Shown piece after piece: positions 23,790-34,640 of a stretch of DNA of 64,000 nucleotides. The notes below the pieces were generated by a model, which worked only from the letters and a program-made list of their open reading frames with translations, was not told the DNA's origin and did not search any database. The stretch comes from Acridotheres tristis (Eukaryota > Chordata > Aves > Passeriformes > Sturnidae): assembly GCA_037013685.1 (NCBI GenBank), contig CM072889.1, positions 9,309,976 through 9,373,975 of the forward strand, in the 5' to 3' direction. The position numbers and the translations under genes are program-made. Position 1 is the first letter of the stretch. Each line of letters begins with the position of its first letter.

Positions 23790-25080
23790 TAATTTCTTAA
23801 ATTTCTTCACAGATTATCCTATCGAACATGACCCCTTAGAGGACTCCTGTCAGCTACTGCCAACCTGGTCTATGCCATACTCCTTGCAAGGACTTGGAAA
23901 GTCCAGCAGCCAAAACAAAACGTCTGGGTAACACTGGTCAACACCATTCAACAAGAAACCCTTTGTCTATCAGTTGCTACCCCAAACAACCCCTTTTCCA
24001 CCTGCTTAGTGAGGTTACCAGCGGATAAGTTAAGTGGCTGTTAACCAAAAATGACATCTACAAACTAGGTCCCTGCAATAAACAGATTCAATAGCCCCAT
24101 TGGAAACTGGGATTACTGGGACTGGGACCTGCAGCATGCACCACTAGAACCTCAAGAATTGAGAATCCTGAGCTCTGTCACAATATACAATATATTTGTG
24201 CTAAATTTCATTACATTGGTAAGATAGAAGGGATAAAAAAAATACATAGTAGCACTGACATACAGCAAATAAGAGATGAGCAAAATGTATGGTGAGATAT
24301 TTCCCTCCATCCTGTCTACAGAAATGAAAGCATATGGTGTAACTACACCTCACCCATTCTCTCCTGGTCCAGTGATTCCCCTTTACAATTACCATCGGGA
24401 ATTTTATTCTAATTTGAGACAGAGCATGGCCTGGTATTCCATCACACATCAAGGGCAGACCGTGCAGCCTGGGCAGGCTTGCCCTGCTAAAGCACCCAAC
24501 CTCACTATGATCTGTAACAGAAAGATCAGGCAAAAAAGGTTCATTCATCACTTTGAAGCAAATGGCAAAGATAAAATTAATTTTTGGAATTTTGGACAAA
24601 GAGTAGCAGCATCCGCATTGGTTCCTTGGGGTTCTGTGGCAAAAGCTGTAAAACTGTTAGACAGACTTGGGTGTTGACTAAGTAGGCAAACCAGTGCTAC
24701 ATCTAAAGCACTGAGCAAGCTACTGACAGACGTTGACAGCATCAGACACACCACCCTACAGAACAGAGCTGTGACAGACTTCCTTTTGCTAGCTCAAGGG
24801 CATGGCTGTGAGGACTTTGAGGGCATGTGCTATATGAAGCTCTCTGACCACAGTGAGTCCATCCATCACAGTATTGAAATTCTTAAAGAAGGGGGTCAAG
24901 AAACTCCAAAATGTAGAAGAGAAGGGTTGGTCTTTTGGACTATTTGGAAACTGGGGTCTACCAGGGTGGGTGGCTTTGCTGGGCAAGACAGGTTTATTGA
25001 TTGTTATGATCATTGTTGTAGTGTTGATCTTGTTTTCATGTTAGTTAGGATGCATGTTTAAGGCTTTTGAGGGTTATTCA
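23790..25080 (+). pseudogene. ERV-B env remnant
   Basis: A splice acceptor (TTTCTTCACAG, AG at 23811-23812) precedes ATG 23828, whose frame ends after three codons. Signal-like and NVWVTLVNT sequence follows in another frame. The surface subunit is largely deleted. The region 24276-24677 is an open frame ending LLDRLGC at a stop where ERV-A has Trp. The TM ectodomain (24771 on) has [20 protein letters not shown]: the CX6C motif is present but the adjacent third Cys is Tyr. A frameshift near 24890 leads to WSFGLFGNWGLPGW and the anchor TGLLIVMIIVVVLILF (24853-25044 frame). The part 24412-25025 is almost identical to ERV-C. Confidence 0.88.
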
Positions 25081-25094
25081 GGGATTTTGAGTTT

Positions 25095-25110
25095 AAAAGG
25101 AAGAGGGAGA
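25095..25110 (+). promoter_or_regulatory. ERV-B polypurine tract
   Basis: AAAAGGAAGAGGGAGA ends exactly at the first base of the 3' LTR, as required for plus-strand priming. Confidence 0.82.
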
Positions 25111-25587
25111 TGTGGAAATGGATCTGGTGGGGAGTGAGAAGGAACTGGCTTCACCTGTATATTACAGACAGCTTCAACCTCAGACCCGTAGCTAGGAGAG
25201 AGGACATCCTTTAACGTTGTGGCGAGAGAATGTAAAGAAGGGTTGTCTCATGGGAGCTAATATGTTAAACAGTTTGTTGCAAATAAGGTGATATTCTTAG
25301 TTTCCATACATGGTTGGCTGACTGCCAGTTGAATATATGGATCTGTTTCTTATCCTCACTATTGATTGGATCCTGGGCCCTCTATCCTACCCTCTACATT
25401 GTTGTGATTTCCTGGTTCCTGGGTTCTTGAGATCCTTGTACAGTGCACGGCTTCTTTTTTTTTTTATTTTAACCATTATTAAATTCCTTTGTTTTCTGGG
25501 CTGGTCTCATTGTTCTCATTGCTTTACTTTTGCCACTAACCTCCCTGTCTGGACTGGTCCTGGTATCGCTGCTTGCTGGCAATGATA
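25111..25587 (+). repeat. ERV-B 3' LTR
   Basis: 477 bp, partner of 19728-20208, followed by the target repeat gcaacc. It begins TGTGGAAATGGATCTGG and ends CAATGATA. Confidence 0.9.
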
Positions 25588-25593
25588 GCAACC

Positions 25594-28500
25594 ATTGCAT
25601 TTCACCTGTGGAGAATTTTAAATTTTAGTGTCCCTTTTTATGGACTTTATCTTGGAACTACCAAATCCAGCTCTAGATGTAGAATGGAAATTACAGCATA
25701 ATTCAGAGAGAGGAGCTGGTGTCATTGTGTGAGCCTTAAGCAACCTATCACAGGGTGTGGGAAGAAGCTGGATGGATTCCTACACAAGTTAGTCTATTCT
25801 GCCTCCATAAAATAGAGCTGAAAGCAATTTTATGCCTGGTGAATTTTGCCATCAGAATTTGCTTACTGTAGTGATAAGATCTGGTTTGCTCTATGAAAAT
25901 TCACAAAAAGACCTTGCTTAAGGCCCATTCTGAGTAAAACTGGTGGTGCCTTAAAACGTGCTTTGTAGCCATAGAATATTTTTAAGTGTTTACCTTTCTG
26001 AAATCAGCTTTGTTTCCTTTGGTGGGCTCTTTCTCTGAGACACTGAAGGCAATAATGCATTCTGTCCAGAGTGTGTTTCTCCACCTGTAAGCTCTTTAGG
26101 CATCATTTGCTAGTAACACTAGGCATGACTTGAACATGAGAACATCCTTTTTCATTCTGAAGCAAACTGAGGAGTGATGCATCATGGATGATGAGGCTGG
26201 CTCATCAGTGGCATAGATAGCAAATGCACCCCACCTCTCCATGGCCCTACAGTGAATTGGAACAAATTGCTCATCCACTAATGCTTTTGCTTTTGTTCAA
26301 AGCAGTGGAGCATCCAGAAAGATACATCAAGGGCTTGGGGTTATGCCCTGATCATCCCTTTCATACCTTGCACATATTCCTGATTCTGTTGGATCTTCTT
26401 CCTGAAGCTTAGACTCTGTGGGTGTCGCAGTGCAGGAGAGCTGGCCAGTATCCAGTACAGAGGAATAAATTCACTGGGATGTTTCTCAGAAAACAACTGC
26501 TTTTTAGTTCAGTGATAGAAATGTGATGAGTTCAGAGCTCTGGCTAATTAATGTTTCCTGTGTATCCAGTAGGAAGGAGGAGGGGCAGCTTTTACCTTCC
26601 AACCACATCTTTTGTCTTTGTCTCTCATTGAGAGTCTTCATCACTTTTCATAATTCTTATGAAGCACTGTCAACAATGGACATCAGAAAGCCACTTGGCT
26701 TGCTAGAGAGACTCTGTGTGGTTTTTTTTGGTTCTTATTACTTGTTCAATATACACCACTCTAAAGCAGATCAATTGATAGTACAGGTATCAGATGAAAA
26801 AGCTTGCACATTCTACCAGCAAATATGAGATTTGACCAGAATTCAGATTTGTGTTTGGTTTAGAAATATGCTGCTGTAGTTTGAAAACTCCGCTACATCT
26901 TTTATATCAGTGTTTTATTTCAGTGGAAAGTATCTTCTGGCTGTTTCCATTTTATCTCCATAATGTTAGGGTTGTTGTGTTGAAACAAATTAATTTTTTT
27001 TTTAGTTAAGCTTTTTGTTCATTAATGGTGAAGTCTTCAGGAGAAAAGTATATATATATGAGAAAAAAGCCAAGTGGCTCAATGGTGAAAAAATGTTACA
27101 TTTTGCCTGGGTCTGATATCATGTTCATGCATAATAGGGGATTTGATGGATGGTATCCATCTGAAAGTTCTCCAAGCCAAAAGCCTCACAGCCCTGCTCT
27201 AATTTTGCCTTTATTTTTACCTTTGATCAGATGCAGATTTTCTGTACACCTGTGAGCTGCCATTACCTAGTCAATGGGTTTTGTACTGCCTGTGACATGT
27301 AGTAATTTGTCTGGGATAATTCAAGCCTTGTAGCACGTAGCTTTTTCAAACCACACAGGTCCTCAATTTCTCAGAACCCCTTGGATTGTTTAAAATCTGG
27401 GTTTCTTTGCAACTTTGTGTTTACCTCAAAATTATTAGCTAGGTTTTCTTCTGTGTTTTGTTCACAGAATTTTTCCCTTGTTGCTAGGCATCACCTCAGT
27501 TTTGGGTGACAAGTTGTGACAATGTGTGTCTTTTTCTTAGGTCTCTGGATTGCCATGCTGGGAAGGAAATAATGTTTTTCTGCCTCACCACCTGTGGCCT
27601 GTGAGTCAGTGGTGACAGGGGTGTAAGTCTGATCTAGAGTTCTAGGTGGGCTTGGATTTGTAGAACTCGCTGTGGTGTGCAAGACAAATGTTTCTGCAGC
27701 CAGAACAGCAAGAAATGGTATGTGGTGAGCCTGGAATTTCTTGGCATTGTTTTCCTTTAGGTCTTTTTGGGAGGTTCCCCTTGGCTTTGTGCTATTCATG
27801 CTCACAGAGTAACTACACAAGACTGTACACCCTGCTGAGACTCTGTACTTCCCAGTGCATTTATTTATTCATTAAGTTTTGAGCACAACATAAAATACTC
27901 TAGAGACAAAGCAAAATGAGAAGCTATGTTCAGAGTAAGAAAAAAACTTAGTAGTTATGAACATGTGAGGTTAATTATGAAGAAGGGCTGGTCACAGATT
28001 GATGTCTTATAGAGCAAGGCCCAAAAATAGAAAGGACATACAAGGATAGCAAGGAGTAATAAAGTATTTTAAAAGAAGCAAGGTAGCTTAGGACATACAG
28101 CTTTTTATTTTATATGTCTGTGGTGAACTTAACTCAGGAATGGAAAGTGACTAAGGATTGTGTGGCAGCTTAAGTGAATCAAGAGAGATTTTCTCTTGAA
28201 GAGAAAATTGGAGATTTTCTCTTTTCGACAGTGTCATGTTCAATTTCTTTATGTGGGAGAGTTTTGGTGTAATTAAAAGAATGAAAGTGAAGAGTGTATA
28301 AGTACTTGGGAGTGAACACAGTCCTGACTTCATGTAGATGTACTAAGAGAGAGTTTGCAAAGGTTAGCTAGAGGAACTTTTAATGCTACCTGGTATTTTT
28401 GCTTTCTGTGAAATAAAATGAAAGGAAGTCTTGGGGTTATTCCGTGGCAATTCTCCTTTCAAACTAGAACTTAAGCCACCGAGTACCTAAAAGCTATTGT

Positions 28501-31500
28501 ATTGTTAAAAATCTCTGGTAGTAACATGCATGGGAAACCCTGGCAGCGCCTTGCTCCTACGAAAGTGCATAGGGTAGGAGCTAATCTAGATATGTCTTTC
28601 TTTTCCTGAGGGATTCTTCTGTTCAGGGGTGTGCTAGGGAATGAAGGACTGTAGTCACTCTCTCTGCAGAGTCTCTGAAATCCATGAACTGCAGAAAACA
28701 TCACAATATTGCAGGTCTCTGGTGCAAGTATGAAAACGTTGTTTTACAGAATAAAGCGAGTCCCAAAGCCCACCCAGGGCTCGCAGACTGCAATGAGTGC
28801 CAAGTGATGGCTTTCATGTGTATGTTTCTCATTTGAACCTGATTTTCTGAAATGTCCCTTGTTTCAGCTGAAAAATTATTTTAGCCTCTAAATTGTCCTT
28901 GACTCAGTAGTGACATTTTCAAATCAGAAAAAATCTAAATCTAAAGGAGGGCATTTACAGTTTTCAGAATATTTAACCTCCCCTTTCAGATTTCATGTTC
29001 TCGGTTTAGGCCATTTGTTGCTGATCGTTTATTTTATCCTTATTTCGGTATCATAAAGTTCAAGGCATGTGTGGGGAAAAAAGGGAGTCCCAGAATGGCA
29101 CTGAACAGTATGTTTATTACAGACAATCAGTGCAGTTGTTTAAGTCATTGCATTTTAGAGAGCAATGATCAGGCACTTTTATCACCTTCTTTCTTTATAC
29201 ATAAATGTACCCTGTGAGGATAGCATCTGTCAGAGGCTATTGGATTGCCCATAAACATTCCCTCTGTCTGCCTTCCCTGAGGAGCAGCAGTGGCTGCTCT
29301 TGGCTCTCAATGGAGCAGGGCTCTGCCTGTGTGGTTGTGCTGCTGCTGTTGGTCACTGGAGGGTGCTTGAGCCAAAAGCCAACTGCCATCAGATAAAAAA
29401 GCTGACTGCTATGACTGACTCCATGATTTGGGAATGTGTGCTCCCTCCTCTGGGCCCAAGCTTTGATAAAAGGTCAGTGTCTGAAGGTGGAAAAGAAAAC
29501 AGATGGATAGCCTCAGCCACCCAGTCCCCTGATGATGGCAGTGGAGTGCAGAGGGAAATGTAGATTTCTAGATGAAAACACTGTGGGATTGCTAACCAGC
29601 CTCTTTGTCTCCATGTAAGCTGAAAAGGAAAGTTTGCTGCTGCTCAGTAGCTTTCCTCTGAGGATGTGAAAGCATCTAACAAGAGTGGGCACTGGAAATA
29701 TTGTCCCACTCTTCTCCTTGGTGGAAATGTTGTCCCACTCTTCTCCTTGGTGAAAATGCAAACCCTGCAAGTGTTACAATTGCCTGCTCAAGGTCAGTAT
29801 GGAATAAAAATCTGAAATTTCAATTCCTTTATTATTGTTGCATGTCTGGGAATTTGCTACATGCACTAAGAGCTCACTATTACAAGTCCATCATGGCAAT
29901 GGAATGGATGCTCAACGGGAAGAAAATAATTACCATTTGCAGACAATCATGTCACTCCGATTTAAACATGAGAACTTGACTGCAAAAATGTGTAGAAAGA
30001 AAGCCCTAACCTTTTGTCAAATGACACAGTGTGATTTATAATTAGATAATAGCTGTTGTCTCCTAGGCATACTGACAACATGGAATGATTTTCACCAGAT
30101 TATTGTGGGATCAATACCAGCTGAATAATTAAAATTCAATACTGCTATGTCTCTATCAGTAACATTGTAGGAATGATGTATGACATATTTAATTGAATTT
30201 GTCAGACACTACACTACATGCGTAGATCAGGGGGATATTTTTAGAGTTCTGTATTTCATTTCCTCGTTATACTTGCCTTGTACCTTTTAACATTCATGGT
30301 TACTTCCAAGCAATAAGACTGCTTGCTCAGAGAGCACTGTAAACAGTGACCCTGAGTTTATGCTGACCTTTCACTCTAAATGTTAAGAGTCTTAATGGAG
30401 ACTTCCAGTAATAAATTCATGGTAAATGTTAAATTGCAAAACAGTCACAAAGGAGAGGAAAAGAAAAGGTTTTTGTTTCTTTTTCCTGGTGGCTGGGTTG
30501 TTAACTCCTTCATTACTAGTGCTAGGGAGTTTGTATTTAATTCATCAACAGCAGAAATGTGAGGTGTGAAATGATAAAGCTGGTGGAATGTTCTGTGGAT
30601 TCACTGGGCAGGCAGAGTTCATGCTTTTAGAGTAATGGGTTGCATTTTGTGTTGAGAACTGTACAAAGTGTGAATTGGCAGTATTTTGGTCCTGACTATA
30701 CAATGTAGATGTTGTACTCCTGATGAGTATTTGATATTAGCATCCAGTTATTCCTCTCTGGAGGCCTGTCTGTTATCAGAATGAAATGGCAAGACACCTT
30801 TTCACACTGCCAAAATACCCCAGAGAATGAGAGAAGTAACATCTCCACTGATTGTTCATCATGTCCCAGGATCAAGGCCTGTCTCTTGTTGCTTACCTTG
30901 GACTGATAAACTGTGCTGTGCTCTGAATTCTAACATTGGGTTTTAACTAATAAGCTAGTGTGATGACCCAGACCATTTACTATAAAGAAGCTGCCTGCCT
31001 CTTCTTAAGGCTCACATACTGCTCAGTTTGTGGCATTATGATGAAAATTAATTTAAAGATTTGTTATCTTTCACCATAGAAAAGAAGGAAAGAAAATTAA
31101 GCTTAGGTACACTTGAATATTATTATTTTTCCCACTGATTATTATCAGTTGCAGTTTTAGATTTCACCCTTGATCTTTTTAATATTCATGCTGTTAATTA
31201 ACCAATTTCTATTCACCTGCTCTGCCTGGTTTCATACATGTGAGTGTGATTTGTTTCTTGCTGTACACCGCCCCTACCCCATGCTCCACTCCAGTCTGGC
31301 ACAGTGTTACCCAAGCCAAGATTTGAGTCTGCTCAGCATAATCATATATACTTTTTCTTATTTCTTTTAAAGTGAGTTTATTCACACTTATTTTCTGCAT
31401 TGAGTTCCTTTTAGTTACAGTTGTCTCAATCTTTCTCTTGCCAACTCAAGGACTGAATATTTAATTTATAAATTCAAGTTGATGATTTCATGAAATATTA

Positions 31501-33508
31501 AATGTTGAGACACTAGGGAAAGTCTCTGCTGCAGCTTTCAGGTACTGAACTTTCTTAAAGATGACAGGCAATGCCAAATGATTCTGTGAAATAGTTTTGT
31601 TGGTCCACAAGGAGATGGGTTGAAAATACAAGATTCGGGATTGAATGCTGCTTCCTTCACAGCTATTGTAGATGAGGTTTTATTCCTCTGAACTTCTAAT
31701 TTTTCTACTTTTAAAATACTTTTCTAAATTTTCAACTAAATTTCTTCTACTTCTATTCCTCCGAACTTCAGTAAAAAACCCCCAACCCAAACACCCAAAG
31801 ACAGATGAAGATAAATGTGATGCATAGTTATTGGTGTTTACAGACTCCCCAAAGTTCTATATAGAACAGTGATATCATATTAGGGCCTTAGGACCTAGTT
31901 TCAGCTTTTGTGCTTCTGCCATGCCCATCTTTTGCTGTTTCTCCTTCACTGCCTCTTGCTGTGGTTCCTGGGTTGAGTCTTGTTCCCTGGAAGTTAATGG
32001 GAGTTTGATTATTTGAGTTCAGTGAGATCAAGATTATTTGCTCTTAACCTTTGGTCATTTTCCAGGATACTTTGTGAAGTAGTGCAGCTGAGAGATTGTG
32101 ATTTTTTGGTTTTTCTTTTGAATACAGATAGACTCAGAATGCACTTTATCCAGGGCTTTCCTACAAGAGTTGTACTGAGGCAAGGACTTTCGAGCCATGT
32201 TTCTCACTTTTTTGCTTGTCCTAAGTTTTTCTTAGCTGCACTGATGAAACAGCAGTGCTGAAGGCATGAAACCTGCCACACTATAGTCAGAACATTTGGG
32301 AAATAGTTTGTATTTTCAGAAATGGCATATTCTTGTTGGGGATCCCTCTCAAAGATAGCCTTTTTTGTGGTAGAGCAAACCATGTCCTATTCCTGCCCCT
32401 CAGAACTGGCTGGTACCAGCTGTGTCAGAGCTGGAGTGCTCAGAAACTCATCCAGCACACTAGGAATAACAACTCTCTCTCTCTTGTTCTCTTTTGTTTT
32501 CTTCTAAAAGTAGTTAGCATTCACTTCCCCCTAAGCAGAAGGCTTTCATCCTTAAAATATATGGCTTTTATCTTTATTGAACTGTTTTTTCTTGCAAATA
32601 CTCCACACCAAACAGGATAATCTTGTTTGGCTATACAGGCTCCATGTTTACACTGAACATCTTTCCCTCATATTAACATTGGGTAAGGATCTTCTTGATC
32701 ACCATATCCATGTCAAATCCCCTGCTATTACAAGGGTGTATGATATATTTTCTTCTTTAAGATAGTCAAGCCTCAGTTTTAAGAGGAAATAATTAGAAAA
32801 GATTTTTTGTATCCTTACTGCTACCATGTTTCTCTGATGATGCAGAATCTTTTAATAACTTTTAAAAAGAATGCTTTTGCTTCTCAGTTCATATCTTTAG
32901 TGTGTATGATGTTGCTTCTGTTCTGATGTGTGTCCCAATGATACACTGATAGTGGATTTTTATATCTTTCATCAGGTAAACAAGTAAAATTCTTTATTTT
33001 TTTCTTTTATAATGAACTTTTGCTGTTAAATCCCCCTCTTTCCTTGCTGAACACAACCCCCCAAACTCTAGGCAGGTGTTTTAAATCCTCTCCCTCAGAG
33101 CTGGAAGTAGCATTTCTGATATGTGAAAGGTTTTTGTGGTATTGGTGGTTTATGGTCAGATTTTTTTTCATATTGTCCTTTCAGCTGATGAGTGTATTAA
33201 TTCAGGTGATAATTCTTGGCATTGTATGAAATATAAGTGAAAATATTGCCATGATGTGCATGAACAAAGCTACTGTTGTGCAATCTCTCAGATGCCAAAG
33301 GTGCTCTTTTAAATGTTATATAAAGTTAAAAGCAAGTGGAAGAAGTAGGAACAAATGCATTATGTGAGATGGTGACTGGCTCAGAACCTGAGCTCAAGCA
33401 TCAACCTTGAAGACATTCAAATATAGACTTTTCACAATTGTTTTTGTTTATGGATGTGCTTGAAATGTAAGATGTGACATTTACTTTTGGGTATGTAGGA
33501 GTAAAGTT
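25594..33508. other. non-coding, no gene recognised
   Basis: Almost 8 kb without a recognisable gene or retroviral sequence. Open frames are all short and overlapping. Small features are a 21-bp near-perfect palindrome at 28188-28208 and a 29-bp tandem duplication at 29701-29758. Confidence 0.55.
29701..29758. repeat. 29-bp tandem duplication, two copies
   Basis: A 29-bp unit starting ttgtcccactcttctcc occurs at 29701-29729 and 29730-29758 with a single difference near its end (gtggaaatg versus gtgaaaatg). Confidence 0.85.
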
Positions 33509-33544
33509 GATTCCCCATTACAGTTACATTTGGGAACTTTTCTC

Positions 33545-34230
33545 ATTTGAGACAGAGCATGGCCTGGTATTCCATCACACATCAAGGGCAGACCGTGCAG
33601 CCTGGACAGGCATGCCCTGCTAAAACACCCAACCTCACTATGATCTGTAACAGAAAGATCAGGCAAAAAAGGTTCATTCATCACTTTGAAGCAAATGGCA
33701 AAGATAAAATTAATTTTTGGAATTTTGGACAAAGAGTAGCAGCATCTGCATTGGTTCCTTGGGGTTCTGTGGCAAAAGCTGTAAAACTGTTAGACAGCCT
33801 TGGGTGTTGACTAAGTAGGCAAACCAATGCTACATCTAAAGCACTGAGCAAGCTACTGACAGACATTGACAGCATCAGACACACCACCCTACAGAACAGA
33901 GCTGTGACAGACTTCCTTTTGCTAGCTCAAGGGCATGGCTGTGAGGACTTTGAGGGCATGTGCTATATGAAGCTCTCTGACCACAGTGAGTCCATCCATC
34001 ACAGTATTGAAATTCTTAAAGAAGGGGGTCAAGAAACTCCAAAAAGAAGAAGAGAAGGGTTGGTCTTTTGGACTATTTGGAAACTGGGGTCTACCAGGGT
34101 GGGTGGCTTTGCTGGGCAAGACAGGTTTATTGATTGTTATGATCATTGTTGTAGTGTTATTATTGTTGCTGTGTTTGACAGGATGTATGTTTAAGGTTTT
34201 TAAGGGATATATACAGGCAGTGTTTTTGGT
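33545..34230 (+). pseudogene. ERV-C env transmembrane region
   Basis: It contains the same frames as ERV-B: an upstream segment ending LLDSLGC at the same premature stop, the TM ectodomain with [20 protein letters not shown] (33904 on), and an anchor segment reading TGLLIVMIIVVVLLLLLC (33986-34333 frame), which in this copy runs on open through a short cytoplasmic tail into the LTR. The same frameshift between ectodomain and anchor as in ERV-B is present. It cannot make a fusion-competent glycoprotein. The polypurine tract GGAAGGGGGAGA ends at 34248. Confidence 0.87.
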
Positions 34231-34248
34231 ACAAATGGAAGGGGGAGA

Positions 34249-34640
34249 TGTGAAAATTGGGGTCGACAGGGAGCTGGCTTCACCTGCAGATGCAGAGATC
34301 TTCAGCTTCAAACCCTGGGAGACACCTAGCTAGGAGGAAGGACATCCTTTACATCATGGTGAGAGAATAGAGAGAAGAGTTGTCTCAAGGGAACTAATAT
34401 GTTAACCACTTTGTTCCAAATAAGGCATTGTTCTTAGTTTCAATATATGGTTGGCTGACTGCCAGCTACATGTATGGTTTTGCTCCTTATCCTCGTTATC
34501 GACTGGTTCCTGTGCCCTCCACCCTATCGATATACCTCTGTGCTTTCTGGGTTTCGAGGTCTTTGGAGGTTATCCTTGTACTGTGTATTTTTGTTACATT
34601 AAAAGCCTTCATGTTTCGAGGCAACTCAGTTGTTCCCATC
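34249..34640 (+). repeat. ERV-C LTR, 3'-truncated
   Basis: It begins TGTGAAAATT right after the polypurine tract and shares with ERV-B LTRs the blocks GGACATCCTTTA, CTAATATGTTAA, and ATGGTTGGCTGACT. Overall similarity to the ERV-B LTRs is visibly lower (roughly four in five bases by eye). The end is not well defined. Confidence 0.8.

Larger units (their letters stand above)
19722..25593 (+). mobile_element. ERV-B: deleted class II provirus with 6-bp target duplication
   Basis: The provirus itself is 19728-25587, flanked by the direct repeat gcaacc at 19722-19727 and 25588-25593. The order is 5' LTR, Lys3-like primer site, myristoylation-type gag start, gag linker, zinc knuckle, then a jump to RT thumb, an unidentified 480-bp stretch, a nested solo LTR, integrase C-terminal half, env, polypurine tract and 3' LTR. 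Capsid, protease and most of RT are missing, so it cannot encode particles. Gag, integrase and env are homologous to ERV-A. A 6-bp duplication is usual for class II elements. Confidence 0.93.
33509..34640 (+). mobile_element. ERV-C: env 3' end plus truncated LTR of an ERV-B-like provirus
   Basis: Homology to ERV-B begins near 33509 in env and runs through the TM subunit, polypurine tract and an LTR. No 5' part exists. The LTR lacks its last 80 or so bases compared with ERV-B. It is therefore a 5'-truncated or deletion-derived remnant. Its env core is far closer to ERV-B than its LTR is. Confidence 0.87.

Noticed and set aside
28188..28208. 21-bp palindrome attttctctt-g-aagagaaaat
   Set aside because: Could be a terminator-like hairpin in a bacterium, but in this eukaryotic AT-rich context it has no supported role.
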